Notes: a model not told the origin generated them from the letters alone. DNA of 64,000 nt from Oryzias latipes (GCF_002234675.1 NC_019870.2:1103985-1167984); one strand, 5' to 3'; counted from the stretch's first letter, positions 11,403 through 21,966 are shown. Numbers and translations: made by a program.

Positions 11403-11512
11403 CACCTGTCCAGGTGTCCCCCACCTTCGCCCACTAGTGGCCGGGATAGGCTCCAGCAGCCCTGTGAGCCAGAATGGACAAACGGTTCATAAGTTGAATG
11501 AATGAATAACTA
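11402..11512 (+). mobile_element. L2/CR1-type 3' end with GAAT tail
   Basis: The stretch CCGGGATAGGCTCCAGCAGC followed by a TGGACAAACGG..GAATGAATGAAT tail is the 3' terminus seen in fish L2/CR1 LINEs and their SINEs. A second degraded example (GAGATAGGCTCCAGCAACCC) is at about 41420-41475. Confidence 0.55.
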
Positions 11513-13047
11513 AGGATCACTGGGAACACTTTGAAAATATATCAGAGGATGATGGAGTGGAGCTTTTACACGACCCCTAGTGGTTATGCGATGAAGCGCC
11601 CTGGCTCCACTAACTTTTACCTTAAACTAGCCTCATGCAGGAAGGGAAAGAGTCGTCTGTTAGCTGCAAACAGCATGGACCAGCCTCACCTCTGTTTCTA
11701 CCTAAAGCTGCAGCAGCCCCCCCCCAAAAAAAAAAAAAATCACAGCCCTTGACCACAGGGGAGTGTCCAGCCAAAACAGGTAATGATTAAAATCTTAATA
11801 TTTAGGGGTGTGATGGTTAATCGACTTAATTGATGGATCAATCTGTCTGAGACCGGTCTAATCGACCATATGATCATGAAATCATTTTAAAAGAAAACAA
11901 ATCAATTATACTCAATATTGAAAATACTATTTGAAATTAAAACATGGTAGGCTATGTTCGTTTGTCCATATGTTGAATTGATGTGACACTAAACACATTT
12001 AGAACCTCATTTACTGATGAGCAGATGGAGGTCAATAATGTCGTTTCTTTGAAATGCCTCCATTTGCTCCTAAAACTGTTTGAGGAAAAGTCCATCTGTT
12101 TAGAAAGAAGAAGAATCAGATTGACGCGTTTGGAGATACAATCCTGAGGAAATCCTGGTACTTTTAGTCTGTTTGTATCTGAGAATATGGATTAAGGAAA
12201 GTTTGTTACCAGGCCAATCATTATTTCCTTTTATTTGCTGAAGGTGAAGATTATTATAAAAAAATGACTTCCTTATCTTTCCTCAATGTTTTTTCTTCTT
12301 TTTGTTTCACTGGATGCTTTCAATGATTTTCACATTTATTGAGTCTCCTGGTAAAGAAAGCAAAGACTTCATGAACATTTTCTCACACATAAAGCATAAA
12401 AAACCTTTGTTAGCAAGCCTGACTGAATGTTTCTGTCTTAAAATGAAAATATGTTATTTTAAATATTCCATCATCACACCAGTCAAAGCAGAACAACCAG
12501 TCAGGTTCTGGATGGAAGAGCCAAAATGCAGCTTCAGGCCTCAGGTTGAAGGTCTTGAATGATTAGGAACCTCCGTTTCAGTCTCACCTGAAGCTGAAGC
12601 CCGAACACGCCCACTTATTGGTAGTTGGAGAGACAAGAGGAGGAGAGATCAGCCTCCAACATTCACAGGTTTTCATGCTGATTTCCAGAGCTCCTGCTTT
12701 TTCTAGTCCTGACTGTCACCTGAGCGGCCGTGGAGGGAGATGCTCTCATCTCCTCTGATCATGATCCCTCAGTGCCTGTTTTATTTGGGGTGGAGGCCAC
12801 TTAGTGGCATTTGTTCTCCGCCAGTCAGAGCCTCAGGCAGCTTCTCCTCTCCATGCATTTACACAAAAACATCAACGTCCACAGCAGATACAGAGCGCAG
12901 ATCCTGTGACGTCCTGACTTCCTTTCCACAGCAGTCCAGCCGATCTTCTTCAGGGACACCAGATCTGTGAGTTCTTAAACCACATTAAAGATAAAGGATC
13001 CGGGCTCCACGCTGAAGAAGATGGCTAAAGACAGCAGAAGGACTTCT
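11513..13047. other. Spacer and likely 3' UTR side of the receptor gene
   Basis: No gene recognised. It contains a 13-A tract near 11728. The part nearest 13047 would be the 3' untranslated region of the minus-strand receptor. I saw no clear polyadenylation signal close to the stop. Confidence 0.35.
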
Positions 13048-14433
13048 CTAGAAGGATTTGCTCTTCATGTCTCTGAACAGGATCCTCTTGAAGGCTGTGC
13101 GGAAGTCACGGTTGAAGATGGTGTAGATGATCGGGTTGAGGCAGGAGTTGCAGTAGCCGCTCCAGAAAAAGAACCTGAACAAAGGATCGGGGACCTGATA
13201 TTTCTCAGGACACACCGCCTTCAGAGAGTAGGAGAAGAAGAAGGGGAACCAGCAGACCACAAACACCCCCATCACCACAGCCAGGACCAAGGTGAACCTC
13301 TTCTCTCGGTTTATCATGGCTTTGTGGCGAGAAATAGGCGTCTCCTGAGTTTTTGCCGTATCTTCAGGCAACAGTTTGGTGCCAGATGATGTTTTTATGG
13401 TGTTTTTGTATCTGCAGGTTGGACTCTGGACCTGAGCTTTAGGGCTGCCTCCCCCTCCTGCTCGGTCCCCTTCCTCGATGCTTTGCAGCTCAGTGTCCGA
13501 TTCTGAGCTGGAGGTGTGAACGGCGTCTTCTCCCTCTGCTTTGGGCAGATCTCTGGCAGCATTTGGGACAGCAGTTGAGAACAGAGGGGGTCCCTCTGTG
13601 GGGCTTTCCGCTGGTTTCTTATCATTCCACTGTGCGCAGTCAGTATGGACCGTGGTGAGAGACAGCTCTGGTGCAGCTGGAGCTCTTTGACCGACGTCCT
13701 TCTGGGATTCCTCAGGAAGCGACTTCATCTCAGTGTCGTCAGTTGCTGCTCCATAGAAGGATCTGCGCTTCTCTCCAGGCGGGCAGTGCATGTGCCTCTT
13801 CGCGATCTGATAAATCCTTATGTAGACCAGGATCATGATCACGCAGGGAGCGAAGAAGGAGCCAATGGTGGAGTAAAGAATGTACCACGGCTTATCGTCC
13901 GGCTCGCACTTGCCTTTGACTTTATCCTTCGTATCCAGGTACAGAAGAGGAGGGAAGGAGACAACGGCAGCGATCAGCCAGACCATGACGATGGCTGACT
14001 TGATGCGTCTTCGCGAACGCGTGGTACCGTAGGACACGGGCCGAGAGATGGACAGGTAGCGGTCCAGAGCGATTGCACACAGGTGCACGATGGATGCGGT
14101 GCAGAAGAGCACGTCCAAAGCCTTGTGGATTTCACACCAAATAGAGCTGAACACCCAGCAGCCCAGCAGCTCGTATGCCATCGAGAAGGGGACGACGATG
14201 AGAGCCACTAGAATATCTGCCGCCGCCAGAGACACCAGGAAGAGGTTCTGAGGCCCCCTCAGGGACCGGGACATCAGGACAGCTATGATGACCAGGATGT
14301 TCCCCACGATGGTCAGGATCATCATGGAGGTCATAACGATGGAAAATGCTGCCGTAGCTTGAGGAGAATAGGTGGAGTTAGGGAAACACAGGGTCATCCT
14401 CAGGGAGACGGGATGCTGAATGTCTCTGTTCAT
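13048..14433 (-). CDS. adra2b: Alpha-2 adrenergic receptor, alpha-2B-like
   Basis: This intronless 461-residue class A GPCR of the plasma membrane is expected to bind noradrenaline/adrenaline and couple to Gi/o. A short N-terminus carries an Asn-Ser-Thr glycosylation site. TM1 has GNILV, TM2 has LAAADILV and TM3 has the amine-binding Asp107 in DVLFCTASIVHLCAI. A DRY motif (124-126) follows. Cys100 and Cys176 can form the extracellular disulfide. TM5 has Ser188, Thr189 and Ser192 in the catechol-contact positions. A long, Ser/Glu-rich third loop covers about 214-380. TM6 has CWFP near 394 and TM7 has NPIIY at 433. SRSLRGPQNLFLVSLAAAD and ELLG favour the 2B subtype over 2A, 2C or 2D. The tail is RILFRDMKSKSF, so the usual palmitoylated cysteine after helix 8 is missing. 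Single-exon structure is normal for alpha-2 receptors. Family is certain; subtype is less so. Confidence 0.93.
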   Translation of the reverse strand: MNRDIQHPVSLRMTLCFPNSTYSPQATAAFSIVMTSMMILTIVGNILVIIAVLMSRSLRGPQNLFLVSLAAADILVALIVVPFSMAYELLGCWVFSSIWCEIHKALDVLFCTASIVHLCAIALDRYLSISRPVSYGTTRSRRRIKSAIVMVWLIAAVVSFPPLLYLDTKDKVKGKCEPDDKPWYILYSTIGSFFAPCVIMILVYIRIYQIAKRHMHCPPGEKRRSFYGAATDDTEMKSLPEESQKDVGQRAPAAPELSLTTVHTDCAQWNDKKPAESPTEGPPLFSTAVPNAARDLPKAEGEDAVHTSSSESDTELQSIEEGDRAGGGGSPKAQVQSPTCRYKNTIKTSSGTKLLPEDTAKTQETPISRHKAMINREKRFTLVLAVVMGVFVVCWFPFFFSYSLKAVCPEKYQVPDPLFRFFFWSGYCNSCLNPIIYTIFNRDFRTAFKRILFRDMKSKSF

Positions 14434-14867
14434 GAATGGGAGATCTTTCTAAGAGGAGAATCTAAAACAGAAGGAAAACATTTGGTTTGAAATCTGACAT
14501 TTTCTAAGTGTCACACGTTTGCAGTCACACACAAAATGATGATCTTTTCATTTGTTCTCTGTTTTGGTTAAAATAATCAGTGGATGGTGAGGACCGCTGC
14601 TCCCCTAGTTTTTGTTTCATTGGCACGTGTCAAGAGAACAGAACCAGCTGGGTCCTTGTACAGTCCTTACGTGTGTGTTTGTGTTCACTAGGACCTGTCG
14701 CCCGCAGCGTCAACGTAGAAACAAAATGTACATGAACATTTTCTCTCCACGGGTTCACAGAGCGGTCAACGACTTTGATATTTCGCGGTCACCCATGTGA
14801 CCCATACAGGTTTGAGCATTTTCTATCCGCTGACAGCCCGTAGCCACCTGTAAGGGCGGTTGGGACA
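14434..14867. other. Upstream region of the receptor gene
   Basis: This should contain the promoter and 5' UTR of the minus-strand receptor. I saw no convincing TATA box or other element. Confidence 0.3.
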
Positions 14868-15575
14868 AAGGCTAGTTCAGTTCCTATCATACCGATTGGA
14901 GATTTTTAGTAAGTATGAATTAACGCTCCTTCAGAGTCCATCTAATCAACTGTGGGGTTCCCCAAGGATCGATTCTAAGCCCACTACCTTTTCATTTATT
15001 AAGATTGCCACTTGGGGTGTGTTACTGGAAGACATGGGATGAATCTGAATTCTTACCCCACCCCTCCAGCTTCTTCTTACCCATTCAATTTTAGGAGCAT
15101 CTGAATCTGTAGGCCTGTACAGAGTTGTTTTTTTAAGGAGGAGCCATAGTGACTTGGGACTAGATATCCCTCTGCCGGTAGGGTAATCCGTGTCATGCTA
15201 TGGCGTGGAAGAGAAATGTATTTCTGCATGTGAGTGTCCCCGGAAGCACAAAAGTTTACATTTAAATGTAAGGACTTTTTGTTTTTGTATGACTTTTTAA
15301 GGTTATAAACCGATGTTATGAATTTTCCCAGTGCAGGCAGCTACGCTAACCAGCGACTATTCATGACGTCATCAAGAGGTAGCGTTGTCCGAATCTGAAG
15401 ACACTATTTTCCCATAACTCTCAGCTTGGACGGCTAAATGTAAGCATGGGAGGAGCTGCAGGGGTTGGTGGAAGAATTTTGAATCATCCATGTTGTTAGT
15501 TTTCAGAGCTATGCTGATGACATACGACTTTACGTTGCTGTTTCTCCGGATGACGAAGAGTGACGAAGAGTCAGT
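14868..15575 (+). mobile_element. Rex1/L2-like LINE reverse-transcriptase fragment, split by a MITE
   Basis: Plus-strand codons at 14954-14977 read GVPQGSIL, the RT motif B block. The codons just upstream (from about 14874) read SYHTDWRFLVSMN, matching the usual block before it. Codons at 15510-15560 read YADDIRLYVAVSPDD, the catalytic box. In intact elements these are about 25 residues apart; here 530 bp separate them, because a 453-bp MITE sits between. There are stops and a frame change, so it is a dead fragment. Confidence 0.8.
15037..15489. mobile_element. MITE with about 58-bp imperfect inverted repeats
   Basis: The left end (GGATGAATCTGAATTCTTAC, 15037 on) and the reverse complement of the right end (GGATGATTCAAAATTCTTCC, ending 15489) are related for about 58 bp each, including a shared ACCCCT..CAGCT block. 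Flanks share ATG, consistent with a 3-bp duplication. It carries no coding capacity. It interrupts the LINE reverse transcriptase. Confidence 0.7.
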
Positions 15576-15959
15576 GAACATACTTTCAAGACGGTTTTTC
15601 TTACAGTTTTTGTTCTGAAGGTTCTGAAGGCAAGAAGTGTATTGTGAGAAACCTGGATGTTCCTTGAGCTGAATTTTATTCCATAAATTATAAATAAACA
15701 AAAACAGGATTTTATCATCTCACAAACATTAGCAGACTCCACCCATTTCCCTGTCTTTCCATCATGGAGGGGCTAATGTGAGCCTTCATTCCCAGCAGAG
15801 TAGATTCTGGTAATGGGCGGCTCTCTGGTCTTCTCTGGAAAAGCATCTCAAACCTTCAGATTCCCCAGAACTCTGCATTTGCTCTCCGATTGATTTGAAT
15901 GATCCTCTGCTTCTTTCAAATGTCTGATGGTCTCAGACCTTCATATTTGTTTGATTTGA

Positions 15960-16140
15960 TATTGTGAGGTTGTCTGGTTCAGGCCTCTTAATGCCTCCTA
16001 AAGCTAGAACCAGACCTTCATGCAGGGATGACGGTCTTCCAGAACAGCCTCCAGAGAACCTTAAGGAACCACAGAAACTGTTGAGGATTTTAGAGGAAGC
16101 CTCCAGGCCTGTTAGACCAGCTTTTAGCTGAGATTTAGAA
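15960..16140 (+). mobile_element. Degraded LINE C-terminal remnant
   Basis: The stretch with CAGAACAGCCTCCAGAGAAC and the following GAGGAAGCCTCCAGG resembles, at DNA level, the LWNSLPENLR..KKRLKTH tail of Rex1/L2-type LINEs seen intact at 47255-47382. It is too decayed for a firm call. Confidence 0.35.
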
Positions 16141-16520
16141 CCAATGTGAGTTGATTTTATGTGTTCATATGTGTTCATGTTGCATGACGATCATACGTGT
16201 CCACTGCACTGAAAGGATTTTCCAGTATTTTGTTCTGTTTGAACTGCAGCGTTTTCTTGGGGAGGGTCCTCCACACCAGGGACTAGGTCCTCATGGGGGT
16301 TCAGGGGTGTTGCAGTGGGATCTCACTGCTTGCGTTAATGGTGGTGGTGGGGGGGGGGGGGGGTCACTGGTGCGGACAGATCCTCCCTAATATAATTTCA
16401 TCACTCAGCATTAAGCCACACATATTTTTCTATTTTGAGTCTTATTGGATGTTTTTCATTGAGTTGGGTGGGGGGGGGGGGGTTGAGTGCGTTTTATGTG
16501 TTTTTTATCAGTTTTCCTCC

Positions 16521-17495
16521 TTCAGGTTTGAGGGTTTTTTTACGCAGAAACCTTCAGTGTTTTAATTCCTGGCAGAAGATCTTCATCAAGCGTCTTCATC
16601 TTTCTTTAGTTCAGTTGTCAACAGCAGACGCAAAAAGTCAAGATGACAATCTGTGCGCTCACCCGCATCCTTGATGCAGCATCCGGGCATAAATAGATCT
16701 TTAGATTAATGTGCACGCACTGAAACACGCGCGTCCTCCTCCGAGCTGCGCGGCTCCACGATCTCCTCAACTCCCAAACTTTGTCCTCCAGAAAAACAGC
16801 TTCCGGGGGGAGTCCCTGTATGTCGGAGAGTCCGAGGAGGGGCTGCGGGGACGGATTCCGGACCCAGACGGCGCAAAGATCAAATCTAATCGATGTGATC
16901 CACGCGCGCGAAGCTGCTCACACCCCGGTGCGAGCTCCGGAAACTGATGAGGGCGATACTGACGCGCGTCTTTACGCGCACGAGGCGGTCACCTCATTTG
17001 GTTTTTGTTGAACCCCACTTTGTTTTAGAAATGAATAGTACTTATCATTTTGTTCTTAACAGTTAAGGTTATCATCAGGTTGAAACAAATTTATTCTGCA
17101 TTTGGAATTGTGTTGTATTCTGATGTTGTATTGTTATAAATGTTCCATTTTTGTATTCAGCAAATGTTCAATAAAAATAAAAACCTGCCCCCCTCCTCTG
17201 AGCACGAGGATGGATGGAGGTGAAGCTGAGAGGGAGGAACAGCAGGAAGGCGCTCCTCCATGAAAACACAACATTGTTTGATTGTTTGTTACTTTAATTC
17301 TTTGAAAATATGAAATCGTTCTTTAATTGGGTAATAAAAAATCACTAGAAAAAACTCCAGTGGATCATCAAAACATTGTTTTGATGCTTTCTTAAAAATA
17401 AACGTCTGTCTTTGTCAGTGTAATACGATCAGAAACACATTTTGATCTGAAAAAGAACAATTTGAATAAAACAGCGGGTCGCAATCCGATCCACG
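16521..17495 (+). repeat. Duplicated 1-kb exon-like unit, copy A (intact)
   Basis: This unit recurs as two pieces at 20842-21128 and 25866-26480. It looks like a small transcription unit: TATA-like CATAAATA at 16688-16695, a GC-rich stretch, a 63-codon ORF (16820-17011) and AATAAA at 17170-17175. Copy A has about 120 bp (about 17207-17345) missing from the other copy. The ORF product has no recognisable domain. The three nucleotide differences between the two ORF copies all change the amino acid, which argues against purifying selection. It could equally be a retrocopy, a solo LTR-like repeat or an exon of an unknown gene. Confidence 0.75.
16820..17011 (+). CDS. Small ORF of unknown function in duplicated unit, copy A
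   Basis: 63 codons starting MSESPRRGCGDG and ending VTSFGFC. It has no signal peptide, membrane segment or known motif. It sits between a TATA-like box and a polyadenylation signal, and its counterpart is at 25928-26119 with three substitutions. I do not recognise it, and translation is unproven. Confidence 0.25.
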   Translation: MSESPRRGCGDGFRTQTAQRSNLIDVIHAREAAHTPVRAPETDEGDTDARLYAHEAVTSFGFC

Positions 17496-18497
17496 GCAAC
17501 TCATGCTCTGAACATAACCTGGTCTGGAGCAGGTTTAGTTGAAGGTTAGTTTGTTTTCAGAGAGGTGAAGCAGCATGGCGTGTCCATTTGAAGATGATTT
17601 AGTGGATGAAGAAGCTCAGATAATACTTTTTCCACCGTGAGAGGGTGATAAGACCATATATGGATGTTGGAAAGATAAACTTTTTTACTTTGATCTAACT
17701 TCATTATTTGCTCCAGTTAAGATAAATCATTTTTTAGTTAAGTCAGCTTAAAAATAACACGTAGTTATCAGACAGTTATTTTACTTTCATTTACATTAAT
17801 TCAATTAAGTAGGTATGGCGTTTCATGGCTGCCATTAAGTGAAAGGCCGTAAAGACAACTGAGCGGCGTATTCAGGAACTGAGTGAGGAACCTCACAACC
17901 ACGCAGGAGCTATTCTAACCGAGCGACCCGCATTTTACAACTGCAGGCCTGCAATCCTGACTGAGCAGTGATCTTGCGCGGTCACCAGGGCGCAGTGTTA
18001 AGGGGATGTTTTTGTCACTTGGGGCGCAGTAACTTTTCTGGTTGATCTGATTGGCTGAAATTTGCATCTCAAGTCCGGAGAAGCAGCAGGGCGGGACTTT
18101 CTTTTAGAGGCTTTAACAGAAAAGCACAACAGAGTATTAGGGCCACCACAAAAAAATAAAAATAAAATAAAACGACGAGATTTTATCTCATAAATTTAGT
18201 AGATAAAAACTCGTAAATTTATGAGAAAAAAACTCGTAAATTCACGATTAAAGTGGAAGTGAGGACACAGAGCAGCAGGTGAACGCCGCACAGCAGCAGA
18301 GCAGACCGACTAAAAGCAGGTGATCTAAATGTTTATTGATAACGTTCCAAATCTCTGGAAGCTCATTTGTTTGATTTACAAGTTATTAAAGTCATATTTA
18401 TTGATGGTTGGTTTGCAGGATCTCTGCAGCCCGATCATGAAGTCATCGGTGTCCCTGCATCTGTCCACTTGAATCCTTTCTGCCTCCACCAAAGACC
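17496..18497. other. No gene recognised
   Basis: Spacer with AT-rich, possibly MITE-derived stretches (about 17690-17830) and a short palindromic CTCGTAAATTTATGAG cluster at about 18185-18250. A related cluster lies at about 20590-20640. Confidence 0.35.
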
Positions 18498-18751
18498 AGG
18501 GGCCTCATTTCTAAAACTTTGCGTAGGATTTGCGTCAGACGTGGCGTACGGATGAAACATAGGACGTGCGTACGCACAGAAATATTCGGATTTATAAAAC
18601 CGTGCGCACGCACATCCTACACATCTTTCCCTTAATAAATCACAACCAATTCTAAATGCAGCGCAGCTTTTGCGGCTTCATGACACGCCCATAGTTGCCC
18701 ATAAATAGTCCGTGAAACACCCACAAATGAATATTCATTGATTGCGAAACC

Positions 18752-18994
18752 ATGCCAAACACGGAGAGAAAATCAAAAAAACGTAACTTCACTCAATGTG
18801 AAGTAGAAGTTATCGTTGGCGAGGTGGAAAAGAGGAGAAGAATGTTGTTTGGAGGGCACAGTGTGGGCATTACTAATGACAAAAAGGCACGTGAGTGGCA
18901 GACGGTGGCAGACGCCGTTAATGCTGTAGCCTCACAACCTCGGACCGTGGCCGAAATAAAAAAGAAATGGTCGGACATCAAAGTCAAGGCATAA
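18752..18994 (+). pseudogene. Harbinger Myb/SANT-like DNA-binding protein, truncated
   Basis: This 80-codon ORF matches the start of the Harbinger accessory protein, the family from which NAIF1 and the TSNARE1 Myb domain derive. Visible blocks are KRNFTQCEVEVIVGEVEKRR and WQTVADAVNAVASQPRTVAE, then IKKKWSDIKVKA. In intact elements it binds subterminal DNA and imports the transposase. The stop is premature. Dropping a single T after the GCA alanine codon restores a frame reading KKRLALHRG, typical for the family, up to the G-run where the deletion joint lies. Confidence 0.8.
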
Positions 18995-19031
18995 AAAACG
19001 TCTAGCGCTCCATCGGGGGGGGGGGGGGGGG

Positions 19032-19266
19032 ACCTGAGCGCCAGATGCACCGGGTGACACGCGTGGTTCCTCCGAATGCTCTTCTGTAACGCCGGGCCCA
19101 AAAGCCCGCAGAGGTCCAACAGGACGGCTCGAGGAAGTCGGAACCGGCTCATGAGCCACTCGTCCTCGTTTGCCAGCAAGTCTTCTTGCTGTCTAAAGAT
19201 GCGTTCACTCCGTATTCTTCCATTTGCCACATCTTCTAAGATCAGCCATTGTGCGTCATTACGCAT
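19032..19266 (-). pseudogene. Harbinger transposase (HARBI1-like), N-terminal fragment
   Basis: Minus-strand codons from the methionine at 19266 read MRNDAQWLILEDV, then RIRSERIFRQQEDLL, DEWLMSRFRLPRAVLLDLCG and LLGPALQKSIRRNHA. This is the N-terminal domain of Harbinger nucleases. The DDE catalytic domain is absent, because the fragment runs into the G-run at 19015-19031 and then into antisense of the Myb ORF. It is dead. The open frame extends upstream to 19422, but that part is not recognisably conserved. Confidence 0.78.
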
Positions 19267-20841
19267 TGTGATGGGGCATTTTATTTCCATCCATTTATTT
19301 ACATCTGACAAGCTACAGATGTCGGTAATAATCGACGTGGAAATGGGAAATTGATCAGCGCAAATGTAATTTCTTGTTGCTTTCTGAATGGTTGAGACAT
19401 ACGCCATACATTTTTTTATCAAAAATAAAACAAACTAAAGGCATATGCATGAATACCATAATTCTGTAGCTTATGAAGAAATGTTTTAATATGAAAACAA
19501 CTTTCCCCAGTGGACAATTAATGCATCTCTCTCTATCTATCCATCTGTCTGTCTAATTGCACCTATATCTGCTTCGCCAGACGGACACATTGACGGGAAT
19601 GTCAGTTCTGTACATTATTTCGTTCTGTTAACTATATTATTTATGAGGATGAATTGCACAACATGCCAATATTGCAGAACATATTTCACTTTTCTTTTTC
19701 CAAATATGTGTTCATTTGAATTTCTGTTGTAATTTTCGTTTGATTTTTTTTTTGTTTGTTTCACTGCTGATCGATCAAACGGGTGTTGGTGTAGCTGTTA
19801 ATTGTCAGACTTGCTTTGTGAAGTCTTCATGTTATTTATGAGAGGCAGTATTGTCATTTTCACTTTCACGTGTTTCTTCCATCTGCCGACGGTGTCGCCG
19901 TTTTTCATTTCACCCGTTTTTGTGCGTACGCCTGGGTCAGAGCTTGAAGGACCGCACATTTTCCCCTCAAGTTTGCTTTTTATAAATCTCAACTATTGCG
20001 TAGAGAGTGGCGTACGCCTTCTTTTGTGCGTACGCAACCTTTAGAAATGAGGCCCCTGATCTCTATGTCTGTGTGAGGCTTCCGTCTGAGGAGGAGGTTC
20101 ACTTTCTGGCATTTTCAACGTTGTAATGATGATATAGCAGACCATTTTCATTCATCTCTATTGTTTTATGTTGAAACGGGACGTTTCATCTGGAGGAGGG
20201 GGCGTATGGAACACTGTTTACTTCCACATTGGTGTTGGGATGACAGGTTCATGACGTAAGGTGACAGATGAACTTCAGGTTATGTGAATGGAAAGGAGAA
20301 TAAAGGCTGCAGTGGTCCTCTACACCAAAACGTGTCTCTGAGCTCCTTATTTTACAGATGACACTCCGCTTTACCGACATCAAAACCCGGAAAGCCGGCT
20401 ACACTGAAAATAATCTGATTTTGAGTCGCCAAAGGTTCAGAATCTCTTTGTTTTAAACCTATAATAATCCGTAAATAAAGCTTCACAAAAGGCTCCACAT
20501 GTTTCATCTTCAAGCTACGCTCCGATAAACGGACAACATCTGTGTTTTCTCCTTGTTAATCTATGACTTTTTCCCGCAAAGTTTTAAATTTTAAGTCGTA
20601 AATTTAGGAGATAGAAACTTGTAAATTTACGAGTTTTATATGAGAATCTCTTTATAAATAAAGTTGGATTTGATTTGACTTTTCTTCCATTTGGAGGCAG
20701 AGATCCTTCATCAGAAGATGAAACATTTCAACAGACATCAGAAATTGTTGCTGTAAGCAGAGATTTGAGTTTCTGGACTGAACGATGATCAGTTTCCCAC
20801 ATTCATGCTTCAGCTGCAGCTTCAGGCTGCTCCAATAGATC

Positions 20842-21128
20842 TTCAGGTTTGAGGTTTTTTTTACGCAGAAACCTTCAGTGTTTTAATTCCTGGCAGAAGA
20901 TCTTCATCAAGCGTCTTCATCTTTCTTTAGTTCAGTTGTCAACAGCAGACGCAAAAAGTCAAGATGACAATCTGTGCGCTCACCCGCATCCTTGATGCAG
21001 CATCCGGGCATAAATAGATCTTTAGATTAATGTGCACGCACTGAAACACGCGCGTCCTCCTCCGAGCTGCGCGGCTCCACGATCTCCTCAACTCCCAAAC
21101 TTTGTTCTCCAGAAAAACAGTTTCCGGG
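20842..21128 (+). repeat. Duplicated 1-kb unit, copy B left part
   Basis: Nearly identical to 16521-16807, including the TATA-like CATAAATA. Identity stops abruptly at TTCCGGGG, where the L1-type element begins. Confidence 0.85.
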
Positions 21129-21387
21129 GTGAGGGGGGGAGGCAAGATGGCGGAATGAACGAACGTGCTTGGCGGGCTCCGGTTTAAGAGTTTTTTCTGT
21201 CTTTGTGTGATTTTTTTTTTATTCTATAACCAAGAACACTGCAAGCATTTTATAGTTTTCTATTTAAAGTTTGTGGTAGGAGTCGAGGACTTCTGTAAAC
21301 TTCTTTTTTTCTTCCTTTTGAAAATCTAAAAGTAATCTAACCGAAACGGACGAGCACGACTATTAATCCCAGTCCGATATTCACGAC

Positions 21388-21966
21388 ATGAGTGAGGAAG
21401 CTGTTGATGAAGTCACTAAAGGAGAAGGAGAAAGGAACCTTACACACACTCCAGTCAAAGCTCCTCATCCTAAAAAGCAGAAGAAAGGGAGCGGGCAGAA
21501 CTTACAGGATGAAAGTATGTTTGAAAGAATCATGGAAGCCGTGGCCGCCCTGACGGAGAAGGTCGACATGCAAACGACCATAATGGATGAGCAGACAGCC
21601 CTGCTGAAAAAGTTTGATGAAACAATTGATGCCAACTCCGAAGCTATAAGAAGGAATAAAGGAGTTCTAGAACATCTGGAGGATGTTGGGAAGAAAGGGG
21701 AGCACAGCGACTTCCCACAATCCTCCACGGTCAATAATCCTGCAGTTTGTGTCCAGAGTGGTCCGGGATGACGCGTGGAAACGGTCAAGAGAGGCGAGAG
21801 TCTGCAGGGAAATGCACGTCCACTTCAAAGAAGATTTCTCTAAGGAGGACAGGGAGGCGGAGCCAAGCTGTGGCCGCTGGTCCAAGAGGCCAGGAAGAGG
21901 GGTCAGAGGGCGTTCCTGAAGGAGGGGGACGCGCTGATCGACAGTCGAAGAGTGGACCCTCAATAA
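21388..21966 (+). pseudogene. L1-type ORF1 (RNA-binding protein), frameshifted
   Basis: The first part (21388-21771) is an acidic/basic N-terminus followed by a heptad-rich region around ERIMEAVAALTEKVDMQTTI, consistent with the trimerising coiled coil of L1 ORF1 proteins. The reading then jumps frame near 21690-21770. MHVHFKEDFSKEDREAE and later DALIDSRRVDPQ continue in other frames and resemble the C-terminal domain. At least two frameshifts are needed, so it is inactive. Confidence 0.7.

Larger units (their letters stand above)
18498..20057. mobile_element. PIF-Harbinger DNA transposon, internally deleted
   Basis: The ends are inverted repeats. AGGGGCCTCATTTCTAAA at 18498-18515 matches the reverse complement of the end at 20040-20057 over 18 perfect bases, then continues imperfectly through TTGCGTACGC-rich subterminal sequence. 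Inside are remnants of both Harbinger proteins in convergent orientation: the Myb-like ORF on plus and the transposase N-terminus on minus. The parts that should follow both are missing, and the joint is a G-run at about 19015-19031. No clear 3-bp target duplication is visible. The element cannot move on its own. Confidence 0.85.

Noticed and set aside
13021-13998. Plus-strand ORFs of 122 and 117 codons
   Set aside because: They are antisense to the adrenergic receptor and show no independent features.
16761-16800. Secreted neuropeptide or natriuretic-like precursor in another frame of the duplicated unit (KIKSNRCDPRARSC)
   Set aside because: The cysteine-ring look is superficial. The frame lacks a signal peptide and dibasic processing fits no family I can name.
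18498-20057. Clean TWA target-site duplication for the Harbinger element
   Set aside because: Flanks read ACC and GAT; no 3-bp match was visible, so none is claimed.
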